From Streptomyces sp. SM11 (GTDB lineage Bacteria > Actinomycetota > Actinomycetes > Streptomycetales > Streptomycetaceae), in NCBI RefSeq assembly GCF_002910905.1, contig NZ_NEUE01000103.1:4657-40036 (forward strand): 35,380 nucleotides of DNA, given 5' to 3'. Shown here in pieces: positions 1-7,734 of this stretch. Position numbers and translations under genes: made by a program. Position 1 is the first letter of the stretch; the number at the start of each line of letters is the position of its first letter. A model generated the notes under the pieces. It saw only the letters and a list, made by a program, of their open reading frames with translations, made no database searches and was not told the origin of the DNA.

Positions 1-607
1 CCAGCCGGTCCTCGGGCGTCGGCCCCAGCAGCACCGGCGCCCGCCGGGCCAGCACCTCCCCGGCCACGGCCGCGACCAGCGCCAGCGCCACCAGCATCGC
101 AAGCCCGGCGAGCGGCGCGAAGGCCAGGGCCCACGGCTCCCGCAACGCATCGGGCCCGCCGTACATCCAGGTCTCGCGCAGCCCCGCGAAGAACGGCAGG
201 GCGGCCACCGCCACCGCGAACGGCGGCAGTGCCAGGGTGATCCCGCTGACGATCCCGCCGAGCGCCAGATGCAGGGTGTACCAGCCGGCAGTACGCACCC
301 GGGCCTGCCGGGTCCGGGCGGGCCCGTCGGCCAGCAGGGCGGGCGGGACCCCGCACAGGGCGCGGGCGGCGGCCACGGACAGCGGCCGGACGAGGGCGAA
401 GAAGCCGGTGACCGCCGCCATCGGCAGGGCGAGGGCGAACGCGACGAGCTGGGCGGGCAGCGAGGAGAAGAGTTGTTCCCCACCGCTCGCCATGCCGACC
501 AGGACCGTGCTGACCAGGAAGTACGGCATCAGCAGCGCGCCGCCGATGATCAGATGCAGCCAGCGCAGCCGCGCCCGCCGGCCGAACAGTGGGGCGACCG
601 CCCTCAT
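1..607 (-). CDS. Sensor histidine kinase, N-terminal part (cut by window edge)
   Basis: Translation from the ATG at 607 to the window edge gives about 202 residues without a stop. It has several hydrophobic segments of about 20 residues and ends in LLGPTPEDRL. This layout resembles the Streptomyces putative sensor domain (PF13796 type) found ahead of the dimerisation and kinase domains of two-component histidine kinases. The phosphoacceptor His and ATPase domain would lie outside the window, so kinase activity is inferred from the family. The start overlaps the stop of the upstream membrane-protein gene by 4 bp (ATGA), so the two are probably translationally coupled. It could also be a stand-alone sensor-domain protein. 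Confidence 0.7.
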   Translation of the reverse strand, partial: MRAVAPLFGRRARLRWLHLIIGGALLMPYFLVSTVLVGMASGGEQLFSSLPAQLVAFALALPMAAVTGFFALVRPLSVAAARALCGVPPALLADGPARTRQARVRTAGWYTLHLALGGIVSGITLALPPFAVAVAALPFFAGLRETWMYGGPDALREPWALAFAPLAGLAMLVALALVAAVAGEVLARRAPVLLGPTPEDRL

Positions 608-1725
608 GACACCCGGCTGTCGGACGACAGGGCAGGGGCAGGGGCATCGGCGGCCGCGGGCAGCGCGGAAGCCGCCGCGCGCTCCGCGAAGAAGTACGCG
701 CCAAGTGTCACGACGAGCGCCCCGGCCAGCACCTGGACAGCGTAGACCGTCGTCGTCGCCGGCATCGGCCGGTCCGCCGCTTCGCCCGCGCCGATCAGCC
801 CGGCGACGCTCAACCAGCCGCCCCAGCAGGCCGTCGCCGCCGAACCGGCCCAGGCCAGGACGAGCGGCAGCCGCAGGGAGAGACGGCCGGTACGCCGGAA
901 GGCGAGCAGGAGCACCCCGACGACGGTGGCCACCACGAAGAGCAGGCTGACGACTTCCAGGACGTAGAACTCGCTGGTGCGGGCCGCGGCCCGGACCGGG
1001 TTGAGCCCGGCGGTCGAACCGGAGACCCACAGCAGGTGCGTGACGCCGGGGAGAAGGGCCGCCAGAGCGACGGCGACAGCGGTCGCGCGCAGGGCGGGCG
1101 TGGTCGGGCCGTCCGGCAGATCCCGCAGCCTCCCCTGCCACAGATGGGCCCAGCGCTCCCTGGCGTACAGCGCGAAGAGGCTGCCGAGGGCGAGGCCCTG
1201 GACGATGAAGCCGCCGTAGACGACACCGAAGACCCACGGGTCCAGGAACGCCTCGGAGTTCCCCTCGCCGACCGGCAGCCCGCTGCCACCGCCGAAGAGC
1301 CGAACGGCCATCTGGATCGGGAAACCCGTCATGATCGGCAGCAGCAGACCACTCGCCACCCACATCGGCAGCACCAGCAGCCAGGCGGGCGCCCGCCTTC
1401 CCCAGGACTGGGTGAGCAGCAGAGCGAGGACGATGACGGCGCCGTCCATCAGCACCGTGGCCCCGTTGGCGACGCGCAGCGCGGTGCCGCCGTCGAGCAG
1501 CGCGCTGCCGTCCGGGATACCGAGCCGACTGCCCGCCATCCAGGCGATCTTGAGCGCGATGTAGGGCAGACAGGACACCATGGCGACCGCCCGGAGCACG
1601 ACCCGCGCCCTGCTGATGCGGTACGGGGGCGTCTCGGGCGGTGTGGTGCGGTACGAGGGTGTCCTGCTCGTCCCGGCGCGGTGCGGGACGGGCAGGGGCG
1701 CTACGGAGGGCCGGTTCTCTGTCAT
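604..1725 (-). CDS. Polytopic membrane protein of unknown function
   Basis: The product is 373 residues. I chose the ATG at 1725 because a GGAG ribosome site sits just upstream; the open frame extends to 1908, but that extension is low-complexity Gly/Arg/Pro. A Pro-rich cytoplasmic N-terminus of about 45 residues is followed by roughly seven to nine hydrophobic segments, such as ALLLTQSWG and VLEVVSLLFVVATVVGVLLL, and a short polar tail. I recognise no catalytic motif. Its 4-bp overlap with the sensor-kinase gene suggests the two act together, perhaps as a membrane partner of the sensor; that is inference only. Confidence 0.75.
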   Translation of the reverse strand: MTENRPSVAPLPVPHRAGTSRTPSYRTTPPETPPYRISRARVVLRAVAMVSCLPYIALKIAWMAGSRLGIPDGSALLDGGTALRVANGATVLMDGAVIVLALLLTQSWGRRAPAWLLVLPMWVASGLLLPIMTGFPIQMAVRLFGGGSGLPVGEGNSEAFLDPWVFGVVYGGFIVQGLALGSLFALYARERWAHLWQGRLRDLPDGPTTPALRATAVAVALAALLPGVTHLLWVSGSTAGLNPVRAAARTSEFYVLEVVSLLFVVATVVGVLLLAFRRTGRLSLRLPLVLAWAGSAATACWGGWLSVAGLIGAGEAADRPMPATTTVYAVQVLAGALVVTLGAYFFAERAAASALPAAADAPAPALSSDSRVS

Positions 1726-1817
1726 GGCTCCAGGCTCCCGCGCCGGCCGTGCCCCGCACGTCCTGCCCGGCGACGATCCGCCTCCGCCATGCGGGGGAGA
1801 GCCTCCCAGCCCAAGCC

Positions 1818-2297
1818 CTATCCCCGGAGCGTCACCAGCACCTCGTCGGTCTCCTCGCCCCGGGCCCGGGCGAACCCGCGGTCCTCGCCGGTCACCACGA
1901 AGCCGCACTTCTCCAGCACCCGGCGCGAGCCGAGGTTGTCGGCCGCCGCCCGCGCGTGCAGCGGGCGCGTGGGCGTCTCGTCGAGGAACGCCCGCAGGGC
2001 GGCCGTCGCCAGTCCACGGCCCCAGTGCGCACGGCCGATCCAGTACGTGACCTGGCGGTCGCCGGGGTCCCCGTACGCCCCGACGTGGCCCACCACCGCA
2101 CCGTCGGCCACGACCGTACGCATCACCACCCCGCCGGATCCGGCGCGGAGCCGCGCCCAGTGGGCGTCGAACGCGGCGCGGTCGGTGGGGTCCTCGGGGG
2201 TGAAAGCGGCGACGCGGGTCGCCTCCGGGTCGCTCATCCAGGCGAAGAACAGCGGCAGATCACCGTCCTGGACCGGGCGCAGGGCGATCTCGGTCAT
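1818..2297 (-). CDS. GNAT family N-acetyltransferase
   Basis: The product is 159 residues, a usual length for a single-domain GCN5-related acetyltransferase. It shows the RimJ/RimL-like pattern: an N-terminal LRPVQDGDLPLFFAWMSDPE, a central strand with VVGHVGAYGD, the acetyl-CoA loop region WGRGLATAALRAFL, and N-L-GSRRVLEKCGF near the C-terminus. It should transfer acetyl from acetyl-CoA to an amine; the substrate cannot be told from sequence. Its ATG shares one base with the stop of the IclR gene (TGATG), so it is probably translated by reinitiation from the regulator's mRNA. Confidence 0.85.
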   Translation of the reverse strand: MTEIALRPVQDGDLPLFFAWMSDPEATRVAAFTPEDPTDRAAFDAHWARLRAGSGGVVMRTVVADGAVVGHVGAYGDPGDRQVTYWIGRAHWGRGLATAALRAFLDETPTRPLHARAAADNLGSRRVLEKCGFVVTGEDRGFARARGEETDEVLVTLRG

Positions 2298-3067
2298 CAG
2301 AGCCGCCGGGTAGCGAGGGTGAGCCGGTCCCGGGCGTCGAGCAGGGCGTCCTTCACTGTCTGTTCGTGCCCGGGGGTGAGCCGGGCGACCGGCACCGAAC
2401 AGCTGATCGCGTCGCGCGCGGGCGTCCGGTACGGGATGGCGACGCCGAAGCAGCGCAGGCCGAGGGTGTTCTCCTCGCGGTCCACCGCGTAGCCCTGCTC
2501 GCGGACCGACCGCAGTTCCCCGATGAGCTCCTCGCGGTCCGTGATGGTGTGCTCGGTCAGCGCGGGCAGCGACTCGGGGAGCATCTTGCGGACCTGCTCG
2601 TCGCTGTGCGTGGCCAGCAGCGCCTTGCCGAGCGAGGTGGAGTGCGCGGGCAGCCGGCGGCCGACCCGGGTGAAGGGGCGCAGATAGTGCTGGGACTGCC
2701 GGGTGGCGAGGTAGACCACGTTGGTCCCGTCGAGGCGGGCCAGGTGGATGGTCTCCGTGGTGTCGTCGGACAGCCGGTCCAGGGTGGGCCGGGCGGCGGC
2801 CACGACCTCGTCGCCGTCGATGTACGACGTGCCGACCAGCAGGGCGCGCACCCCGATCCCGTACCGGGTGCCCGTCGCGTCCGTCTCCACCCAGCCCAGC
2901 TCCACCAGGGTGCGCAGCAGCATGTAGAGGCTGGACTTGGGGTAGCCGACCGCCTCCTGGACGGCGGCCAGCGAGTGCATGCCGGGCCGCCCCGCGAAGT
3001 ATTCGAGGAGTTCCACGGTCCGTACCGCGGACTTGACCTGTGCTCCACCGGACTCGGCGACCGACAT
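2297..3067 (-). CDS. IclR family transcriptional regulator
   Basis: The product is 256 residues when started at the ATG at 3067 (MSVAESGGAQVKSAVRTVELL), which is normal for IclR proteins; a purine-rich GGAGAAGGGGG lies upstream. Residues about 12-75 form the winged helix-turn-helix (LEYFAGRPGMHSLAAVQEAV, then GYPKSSLYMLLRTLVELGWV). Residues about 85-255 are the IclR effector domain, with ETIHLARLDGTNVVYLA and a typical LPAHSTSLGKALLA. It lies divergent to the aldehyde dehydrogenase gene across about 235 bp, so it probably controls that gene and itself in response to a small acid. The ligand is unknown. The in-frame GTG at 3181 would add 38 residues and is less likely. Confidence 0.9.
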   Translation of the reverse strand: MSVAESGGAQVKSAVRTVELLEYFAGRPGMHSLAAVQEAVGYPKSSLYMLLRTLVELGWVETDATGTRYGIGVRALLVGTSYIDGDEVVAAARPTLDRLSDDTTETIHLARLDGTNVVYLATRQSQHYLRPFTRVGRRLPAHSTSLGKALLATHSDEQVRKMLPESLPALTEHTITDREELIGELRSVREQGYAVDREENTLGLRCFGVAIPYRTPARDAISCSVPVARLTPGHEQTVKDALLDARDRLTLATRRL

Positions 3068-3193
3068 CGCCCACGCCCCCTTCTCCAGCTCTGTGGCTTT
3101 CGTCCGGATCGTCGTCCGAAAGCCCGCCACCACACGATTGCCAACACGGAACGTCCGGAAATAGAGTCCCAGGACATTCACGATCAGGAACTC

Positions 3194-3211
3194 TGTTCAG
3201 AATACCGAACA
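3194..3211. promoter_or_regulatory. Candidate IclR operator (TGTTC-N8-GAACA)
   Basis: A perfect 5-bp dyad, TGTTC then GAACA spaced by 8 bp, lies in the divergent IclR / aldehyde dehydrogenase spacer. IclR proteins commonly bind short palindromes of this kind. Assignment to this regulator is by position only. Confidence 0.4.
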
Positions 3212-3230
3212 CGTGCTGATGTGCGGCCAC

Positions 3231-3282
3231 AGACGGCCGGAAGACCGTCACGAAACGGCCGGGAGACGGCCGGAAGACGGTC
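3231..3282. repeat. Imperfect direct repeat upstream of the aldehyde dehydrogenase
   Basis: Two 19-bp copies at 3231-3249 and 3264-3282 (AGACGGCCGGAAGACSGTC) differ at one base and have a 33-bp period. The related ACGGCC also occurs between them. They end 8 bp before the GGAGGG ribosome site of the dehydrogenase, so they lie in its promoter or leader. A regulator-binding role is possible but unproven. Confidence 0.6.
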
Positions 3283-3303
3283 GACAGACGGGAGGGAATC
3301 ACC

Positions 3304-4824
3304 GTGAGCGCAGCACCAGTCTGGAGTGTCGACCCCCGAACCGGGAACCCGCGCGAGCAGGTCGCCGTGGAGGCCACCGCCGAGGAGGTGGACCGAGCGG
3401 TCCGGGCGGCCCACGCCGTCCGCGACGCCCTCGCCGACCGCGCGGCGCGCGCCGCGTTCCTGCGGACGGCGGCGGAGCTGCTGGCGGAGTCCGGCGAGCG
3501 CGTCATCGAGGCCGCCGACGCGGAGACCGCACTCGGCCCGGCCCGGCTGACCGGCGAACTCGCCCGCACGGCAGCTCAGTTGAGGGCCTTCGCGGAAGTC
3601 GTCGACGAAGGCGCCTACCTCGACGTCCACATCGACCACGAAGACGGCTCCCGCACCCCGCCCTGGCCCGATCTGCGCCGCTACAAGATCCCGCTCGGGG
3701 TCGTCGCCGTCTACGCGGCCAGCAACTTCCCGCTCGCCTTCTCCGTCCCCGGCGGCGACACGGCCAGCGCGCTCGCGGCCGGCTGCCCGGTGGTCGTCAA
3801 GGCGCACCCCGACCACCCGGCCACCTCCGAACTCTGCGCCGCGGTCCTCCGCCGCGCCGCCGCCGCCACCGGGCTGCCCGAGGACGTCCTGACCCTGGTG
3901 CACGGCCTCGACGCGGGCGTCGAGCTGATCCGCCACCCGCTGGTGAGCGCGGCGGGCTTCACCGGCTCGGTACGCGGCGGACGCGCCCTGTTCGACGCGG
4001 CGGCCGCCCGCCCCGCCCCCATCCCCTTCCACGGCGAACTCGGCTCCCTCAACCCGGTCGTCGTCACCCGGGCGGCCGCCGCCGAGCGCGCCGGGGAGAT
4101 CGGCGCGGGACTCGGCGGCTCGATGACCCTGGGCGTCGGCCAGTTCTGCACCAAGCCCGGCTTCGTCCTGGCCCCCGAGGGAGCCGCCGGTGACCAGCTC
4201 CTGAAGGCCCTCACCGAGACGGTCAGCCAGACCGGCTCCGGCGTCCTGCTGGACCACCGCATGCGGGACGCCTTCGTCGCAGGCGTACGGGAGCGGGCCG
4301 CGCTGCCCGAGGTCGGGGCCCCCGTCACCCCCGGCGCGGGCTGCGAGCACACCGTCTCCGCCGGCTTCCTCACCGTGCCGGCCGCCCGGCTGACCGCCGA
4401 GGGCCCGCACGACGCGCTGCTGGAGGAGTGCTTCGGGCCGGTCACCGTGATCGCCCGGTACGCCTCCGCCGACGAGATCGCCGCCGTCCTCGCCCGGCTG
4501 CCGGGGAACCTCACCGCCACCCTCCAGACCGCCACCGAGGACGCCGACCCCGACGCGGCGCGCCTGCTGGCCGCCCTCACCCCGCTCGCGGGACGCGTTC
4601 TCGTCAACGGCTGGCCGACCGGCGTCGCCGTCGCCCCCGCCCAGCACCACGGCGGCCCCTACCCCGCCACCACCTCCACCGCCACCTCGGTGGGCGCGAC
4701 GGCGATCGAGCGCTGGCTGCGCCCGGTCACCTACCAGTCCACCCCCGAGGCGCTCCTCCCGCCGGAGCTCCGCGAGGACAACCCGCTGGGCCTGCCCCGC
4801 CGGGTGGACGGACGCCGCGCATGA
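3304..4824 (+). CDS. Aldehyde dehydrogenase (NADP+), alpha-ketoglutarate semialdehyde type
   Basis: The product is 506 residues, starting at GTG 3304 with GGAGGG 8 bp upstream. The family features are clear: Asn141 in YAASNFPLAFS, general-base Glu245 in HGELGSLNP, and nucleophile Cys282 in GQFCTKPG. The ELGSLNP and QFCTKPG wording is typical of the branch that oxidises 2,5-dioxopentanoate (alpha-ketoglutarate semialdehyde) to 2-oxoglutarate in sugar-acid and hydroxyproline breakdown. Usual partners, such as a dihydrodipicolinate-synthase-like dehydratase or proline racemase, are absent, so the in vivo substrate is unsure. It is divergent from an IclR regulator and overlaps the next gene by 4 bp (ATGA), forming a two-gene operon. 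Confidence 0.9.
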   Translation: MSAAPVWSVDPRTGNPREQVAVEATAEEVDRAVRAAHAVRDALADRAARAAFLRTAAELLAESGERVIEAADAETALGPARLTGELARTAAQLRAFAEVVDEGAYLDVHIDHEDGSRTPPWPDLRRYKIPLGVVAVYAASNFPLAFSVPGGDTASALAAGCPVVVKAHPDHPATSELCAAVLRRAAAATGLPEDVLTLVHGLDAGVELIRHPLVSAAGFTGSVRGGRALFDAAAARPAPIPFHGELGSLNPVVVTRAAAAERAGEIGAGLGGSMTLGVGQFCTKPGFVLAPEGAAGDQLLKALTETVSQTGSGVLLDHRMRDAFVAGVRERAALPEVGAPVTPGAGCEHTVSAGFLTVPAARLTAEGPHDALLEECFGPVTVIARYASADEIAAVLARLPGNLTATLQTATEDADPDAARLLAALTPLAGRVLVNGWPTGVAVAPAQHHGGPYPATTSTATSVGATAIERWLRPVTYQSTPEALLPPELREDNPLGLPRRVDGRRA

Positions 4825-5432
4825 GCCTGCGCCTGGACGCCCTCTCCTTCGCCCTGGACGAAGTGGGCCCCGACGGACGCTGGACCCACGCCGACGGTGT
4901 ACTGACCGGCCGGGCCGGACCCGGCCAGGACCTGTTCGTCCCCCCGTCCGGCGACTCCCTCGATCCGGCCTCCGACGCCCCGCGGCTGCTCGGCGCGGTG
5001 GGGGAGGGCGACTTCCGGCTGGTGGCCCGGGTGCGCCCGGGGCTGGTCTCGGCGGGTGACGCCGGGGCGCTGTATCTCCACGTCGCGGACCGGGAATGGG
5101 CCAAGCTCTGCCTGGAGCACTCCGCGGACCTCCCGACCGTCTGCACCGTCGTCACCCAGGGCCACTCGGACGACGCCAACGCCTTCGTGGTGGAGGAGGG
5201 CGTCTGCTGGCTCCGGCTGAGCCGCACGGGCAGCGCCTACGCCTTCCACGCCTCCGCCGACGGCGAGACCTGGACCTTCGTCCGCGTCTTCACCCTCGGT
5301 ACCGAGGAGGAACGGGCGGCCGCCCGCGCCGGCTTCCTGGTGCAGTCGCCCACCGGCGAGGGCTGCGGCGCGGTCTTCGACCGGATCGCGTTCCTGGCCG
5401 GGGGAGTGGAGGACCCGCGCGACGGGCGGTGA
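4821..5432 (+). CDS. DUF1349 domain protein
   Basis: The product is 203 residues, starting at the ATG inside the ATGA overlap with the aldehyde dehydrogenase stop. The sequence follows the DUF1349 pattern (a concanavalin-like beta sandwich): GDFRLVARVRPGL, a stretch from DAGALYLHVADREWAKLCLE, then VCWLRLSRTGSAYAFHASADG and WTFVRVF. There is no signal peptide, so it is cytoplasmic. Proteins of this family often bind or act near carbohydrate derivatives, but the biochemical function is not established. Tight coupling to the dehydrogenase suggests a role in the same sugar-acid or aldehyde pathway (inference). Confidence 0.85.
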   Translation: MSLRLDALSFALDEVGPDGRWTHADGVLTGRAGPGQDLFVPPSGDSLDPASDAPRLLGAVGEGDFRLVARVRPGLVSAGDAGALYLHVADREWAKLCLEHSADLPTVCTVVTQGHSDDANAFVVEEGVCWLRLSRTGSAYAFHASADGETWTFVRVFTLGTEEERAAARAGFLVQSPTGEGCGAVFDRIAFLAGGVEDPRDGR

Positions 5433-5548
5433 CGGGGGGCGACGTGAGAGGGAACGGGGGTCGGCCCGCCGGACCAGCCCGTGGGCGGAAGCGGGAGCGT
5501 CGAGGGAATCACCTGGTCAGGTTCGGTGTTCGCACCGGTGACCCGATC

Positions 5549-5567
5549 TGCGGAGGAACCCTCCGCA
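5549..5567 (+). promoter_or_regulatory. Short hairpin upstream of the FrnE-like gene
   Basis: TGCGGAGG and CCTCCGCA form a perfect 8-bp stem with a 3-nt loop, 32 bp before the ATG at 5600. A second small dyad with a TTCG loop (CGGTG-TTCG-CACCG) lies at about 5525-5538. Either could terminate the DUF1349 transcript or be leader structure. There is no T-run. Confidence 0.35.
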
Positions 5568-5599
5568 CACCCCCGCGACCCCTGGAGAGAAGAAGAGTC

Positions 5600-6316
5600 A
5601 TGCGCGTCGAGATCTGGAGCGACATCGCTTGTCCGTGGTGCTACATCGGCAAGGCCCGCTTCGAGAAGGGCCTCGCGGAGTTCGCCCACCGGGACGAGGT
5701 CGAGGTGGTGCACCGCTCCTTCGAGCTCGACCCCTCACGGGCCAAGGGCGACACCGCGCTCGTGATCGACATGCTGGCCGAGAAGTACGGCCGCAGCCGC
5801 GAGGAAGCGGCCTCGATGGAGGCCAACGTCGCGGCCAACGCGCAGGCCGAGGGGCTCGGCTACCGCACCGAGGGCCGTGACCACGGCAGCACCTTCGACC
5901 TCCACCGGCTGCTGCACCTGGCCAAGGCCCGCGGCCGCCAGGACGAGCTGCTGACCCTCGCCTACCGGGCGAACTTCGCCGAGGAGCGTTCCGTCTTCGA
6001 CGACGAGGTGCTGCTCGCCCTCGGCGCCGAGGCCGGACTCGACGCCGACGAGGCCCGTACGGTGCTCGCCGACCCCGAGGCGTACGCGGACGACGTCCGC
6101 ACCGACGAGCGCGAGGCGGCCGAACTGGGCGCCAACGCCGTGCCGTTCTTCGTCTTCGACCGGCGGTACGGGATCTCCGGCGGCCAGCCCTCCGAGGCCT
6201 TCGTCCAAGCGCTGGAGCAGGCCTGGAAGGACCGTCCCGCCACCGCCCTCACCACCGTCGGCGGGGACGCGGCGGCCTGCGACGCGGACGGCGCCTGCGA
6301 GCTTCCGCGGAGCTGA
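5600..6316 (+). CDS. DsbA family oxidoreductase, FrnE-like
   Basis: The product is 238 residues. It begins MRVEIWSDIACPWCYIGKARFE, with the CPWC redox pair at Cys11 and Cys14 of a thioredoxin fold. The helical insertion follows (about 60-150, including TFDLHRLLHLAKARG), then the cis-Pro region GANAVPFFVFDRRYGISGGQP. This is the FrnE/2-hydroxychromene-isomerase-like branch of DsbA proteins. There is no signal peptide, so it is a cytoplasmic thiol-disulfide oxidoreductase or isomerase. The C-terminus adds two further Cys (AACDADGACELP). A GAGAGAAGAAGAG purine tract precedes the ATG. The gene appears monocistronic. Confidence 0.9.
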   Translation: MRVEIWSDIACPWCYIGKARFEKGLAEFAHRDEVEVVHRSFELDPSRAKGDTALVIDMLAEKYGRSREEAASMEANVAANAQAEGLGYRTEGRDHGSTFDLHRLLHLAKARGRQDELLTLAYRANFAEERSVFDDEVLLALGAEAGLDADEARTVLADPEAYADDVRTDEREAAELGANAVPFFVFDRRYGISGGQPSEAFVQALEQAWKDRPATALTTVGGDAAACDADGACELPRS

Positions 6317-6367
6317 GCTCCCCCGGAGGTCGCCAGCTTTCATCCATAAGCATTTCTTTGGTTCACC

Positions 6368-6400
6368 CCTTGACTCTTCGCGATTGACTTTGAGTTAAGG
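6368..6400 (+). promoter_or_regulatory. AT-rich promoter/operator region with inverted repeat
   Basis: CCTTGACTC at 6368-6376 and GAGTTAAGG at 6392-6400 form a 9-bp inverted repeat with one mismatch, spaced by 15 bp. Two TTGACT boxes (6370-6375 and 6384-6389) lie within it and could be -35 elements. The stretch is clearly richer in A/T than its surroundings and directly precedes the aminotransferase start. No convincing -10 is seen. Confidence 0.45.
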
Positions 6401-6418
6401 GGGCTCCAGGGTGGATGT

Positions 6419-7477
6419 ATGACGATCCTTGCGTCCATCCAAGCGGCAGCCGCCGAATTCGCGCCCGAGGTCACCTACCTCAACACCTCCAGCTGGGGCC
6501 TGCTGCCCCGCCGGACGATCGCCGCCGTCAAGGCCCTGGCCGACGAGAACGCCGCGGGGCGCCGGGTGGGGGCGGGCAGCTTCGACGCGGTGGAGGCCGC
6601 CCGGGCCGGCTTCGCCCGGCTCGCCGGGGTCCACCCGGACCGGGTCGCCACCGGCAGCTCCGTCACCGTCCACGTCGGCCTGATCGCCGCTTCGCTGCCG
6701 CCCGGCGCCGAAGTTCTCTGCCCCGAGGGTGAGTTCTCCTCAGTCGTCAGCCCGTTCGCGCTCCGCGGCGATCTGCGCATGCGGTACGCGCCGCTCGCGG
6801 ACCTCGCCGCGGCCGTGCGCCCCTCGACCGCCCTCGTCGCCTTCTCCGCCGCGCAGTCGGCCGACGGCCGGGTGGCCGACCTCGCCGCCGTCCGCGCGGC
6901 CGCCGCGGCGCACGGGGCCCGGATCCTGCTGGACGGCACCCAGGCGGCGGGCTGGTTCCCACTGGACGCCGGGGCGTACGACTACACCGTCACCGGCGGC
7001 TACAAGTTCCTGCTCTGCCCGCGCGGTACGTCGTTCCTCACTGTCACCGAGGAGGCGCAGGGCACCCTGCCGCACCTCTTCGCGGGCTGGGTCTCCGCCG
7101 GCGCCCCCTGGGCCGGTAACTACGGCCCGCTGAAGCGCATCGCCCCCACCGCCCGCGGCTTCGACGAGCCGCCCGCCTTCCTCTCGTACCACGGGGCCGA
7201 GCACTCCCTGGATCTGCTCGCGGAGGCCGGCGCCGACGCCCTGTACGCACACGCCACCGGGCTCGCGGCCCGACTGCGCGCGGGGCTGGCCGAGCTGGGT
7301 CACGAGACGGTACCCGGGGAGTCGGCGATCGTCTCCGTGCCGGGGCTGGAGAATCGTCAGACCGACCTGGTGAAGGCCGGTATCGCCGTCTCGGCCCCGG
7401 CCGGGAATCTGCGGATCTCCTGCCACCTCTACAACACCGAGGCCGATGTGGACCGGGTGCTGGAGTTCCTGGCCTGA
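6419..7477 (+). CDS. Class V aminotransferase-fold PLP enzyme
   Basis: The product is 352 residues, starting at ATG 6419 behind a weak AGGGTGGA site. The fold-type I pattern is visible: LNTSSWGLLP near the N-terminus, the cofactor-binding stretch ILLDGTQAAGWFPLD, and the Schiff-base Lys196 in VTGGYKFLLCPRGT. The C-terminal domain ends LRISCHLYNTEADVDRVLEFLA. Class V members include cysteine desulfurases, kynureninases and isopenicillin-N-epimerase-like enzymes; this belongs to the short generic group and its substrate is unknown. It is followed directly by a decayed flavin-reductase gene, so it may once have been part of a longer operon. Confidence 0.85.
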   Translation: MTILASIQAAAAEFAPEVTYLNTSSWGLLPRRTIAAVKALADENAAGRRVGAGSFDAVEAARAGFARLAGVHPDRVATGSSVTVHVGLIAASLPPGAEVLCPEGEFSSVVSPFALRGDLRMRYAPLADLAAAVRPSTALVAFSAAQSADGRVADLAAVRAAAAAHGARILLDGTQAAGWFPLDAGAYDYTVTGGYKFLLCPRGTSFLTVTEEAQGTLPHLFAGWVSAGAPWAGNYGPLKRIAPTARGFDEPPAFLSYHGAEHSLDLLAEAGADALYAHATGLAARLRAGLAELGHETVPGESAIVSVPGLENRQTDLVKAGIAVSAPAGNLRISCHLYNTEADVDRVLEFLA

Positions 7478-7542
7478 CACCTTCTCGCGCGGTTCGGCGC
7501 GGCGCGGCTCAGCGCCGGTCGGGGCAGTCCGCGGTCTCCTGC

Positions 7543-7734
7543 GGAGCCGGCGACCACCCGGTGATCGGCGGCGGCGTCGCCGACCTGATCTCCTACGGGG
7601 CGCTCTTCCTCGCCGACCCGGACCTGCGCGCCCGGCTGAAGGCGGGCGACCCGTTCAACACCCCCGACCCGTCGACCTTCTTCGGCGGCGACGCCCAGGG
7701 CTGCACCGACTACCCGGCGCTCGACGCCGCCTGA
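7543..7734 (+). pseudogene. C-terminal remnant of an old-yellow-enzyme alkene reductase
   Basis: The frame ending at the TGA at 7732-7734 reads VADLISYGALFLADPDLRARL and then a TPDPSTFFGGDAQGCTDYPAL tail. This closely matches the conserved C-terminus of OYE/NemA-type NAD(P)H:flavin oxidoreductases (FGR-FLANPDL, then FYGGGAEGYTDYP-L). Only about 60 of the usual roughly 360 residues remain. There is no start codon with a ribosome site and no upstream barrel. The last 25 bp overlap the 3' end of the convergent VOC gene. This is best read as the relic of a deleted flavin reductase. Confidence 0.8.

Noticed and set aside
3304..5432. Hydroxyproline or glucarate degradation cluster
   Set aside because: Only the dehydrogenase fits; no epimerase, dehydratase or transporter genes are nearby, so the pathway cannot be named.
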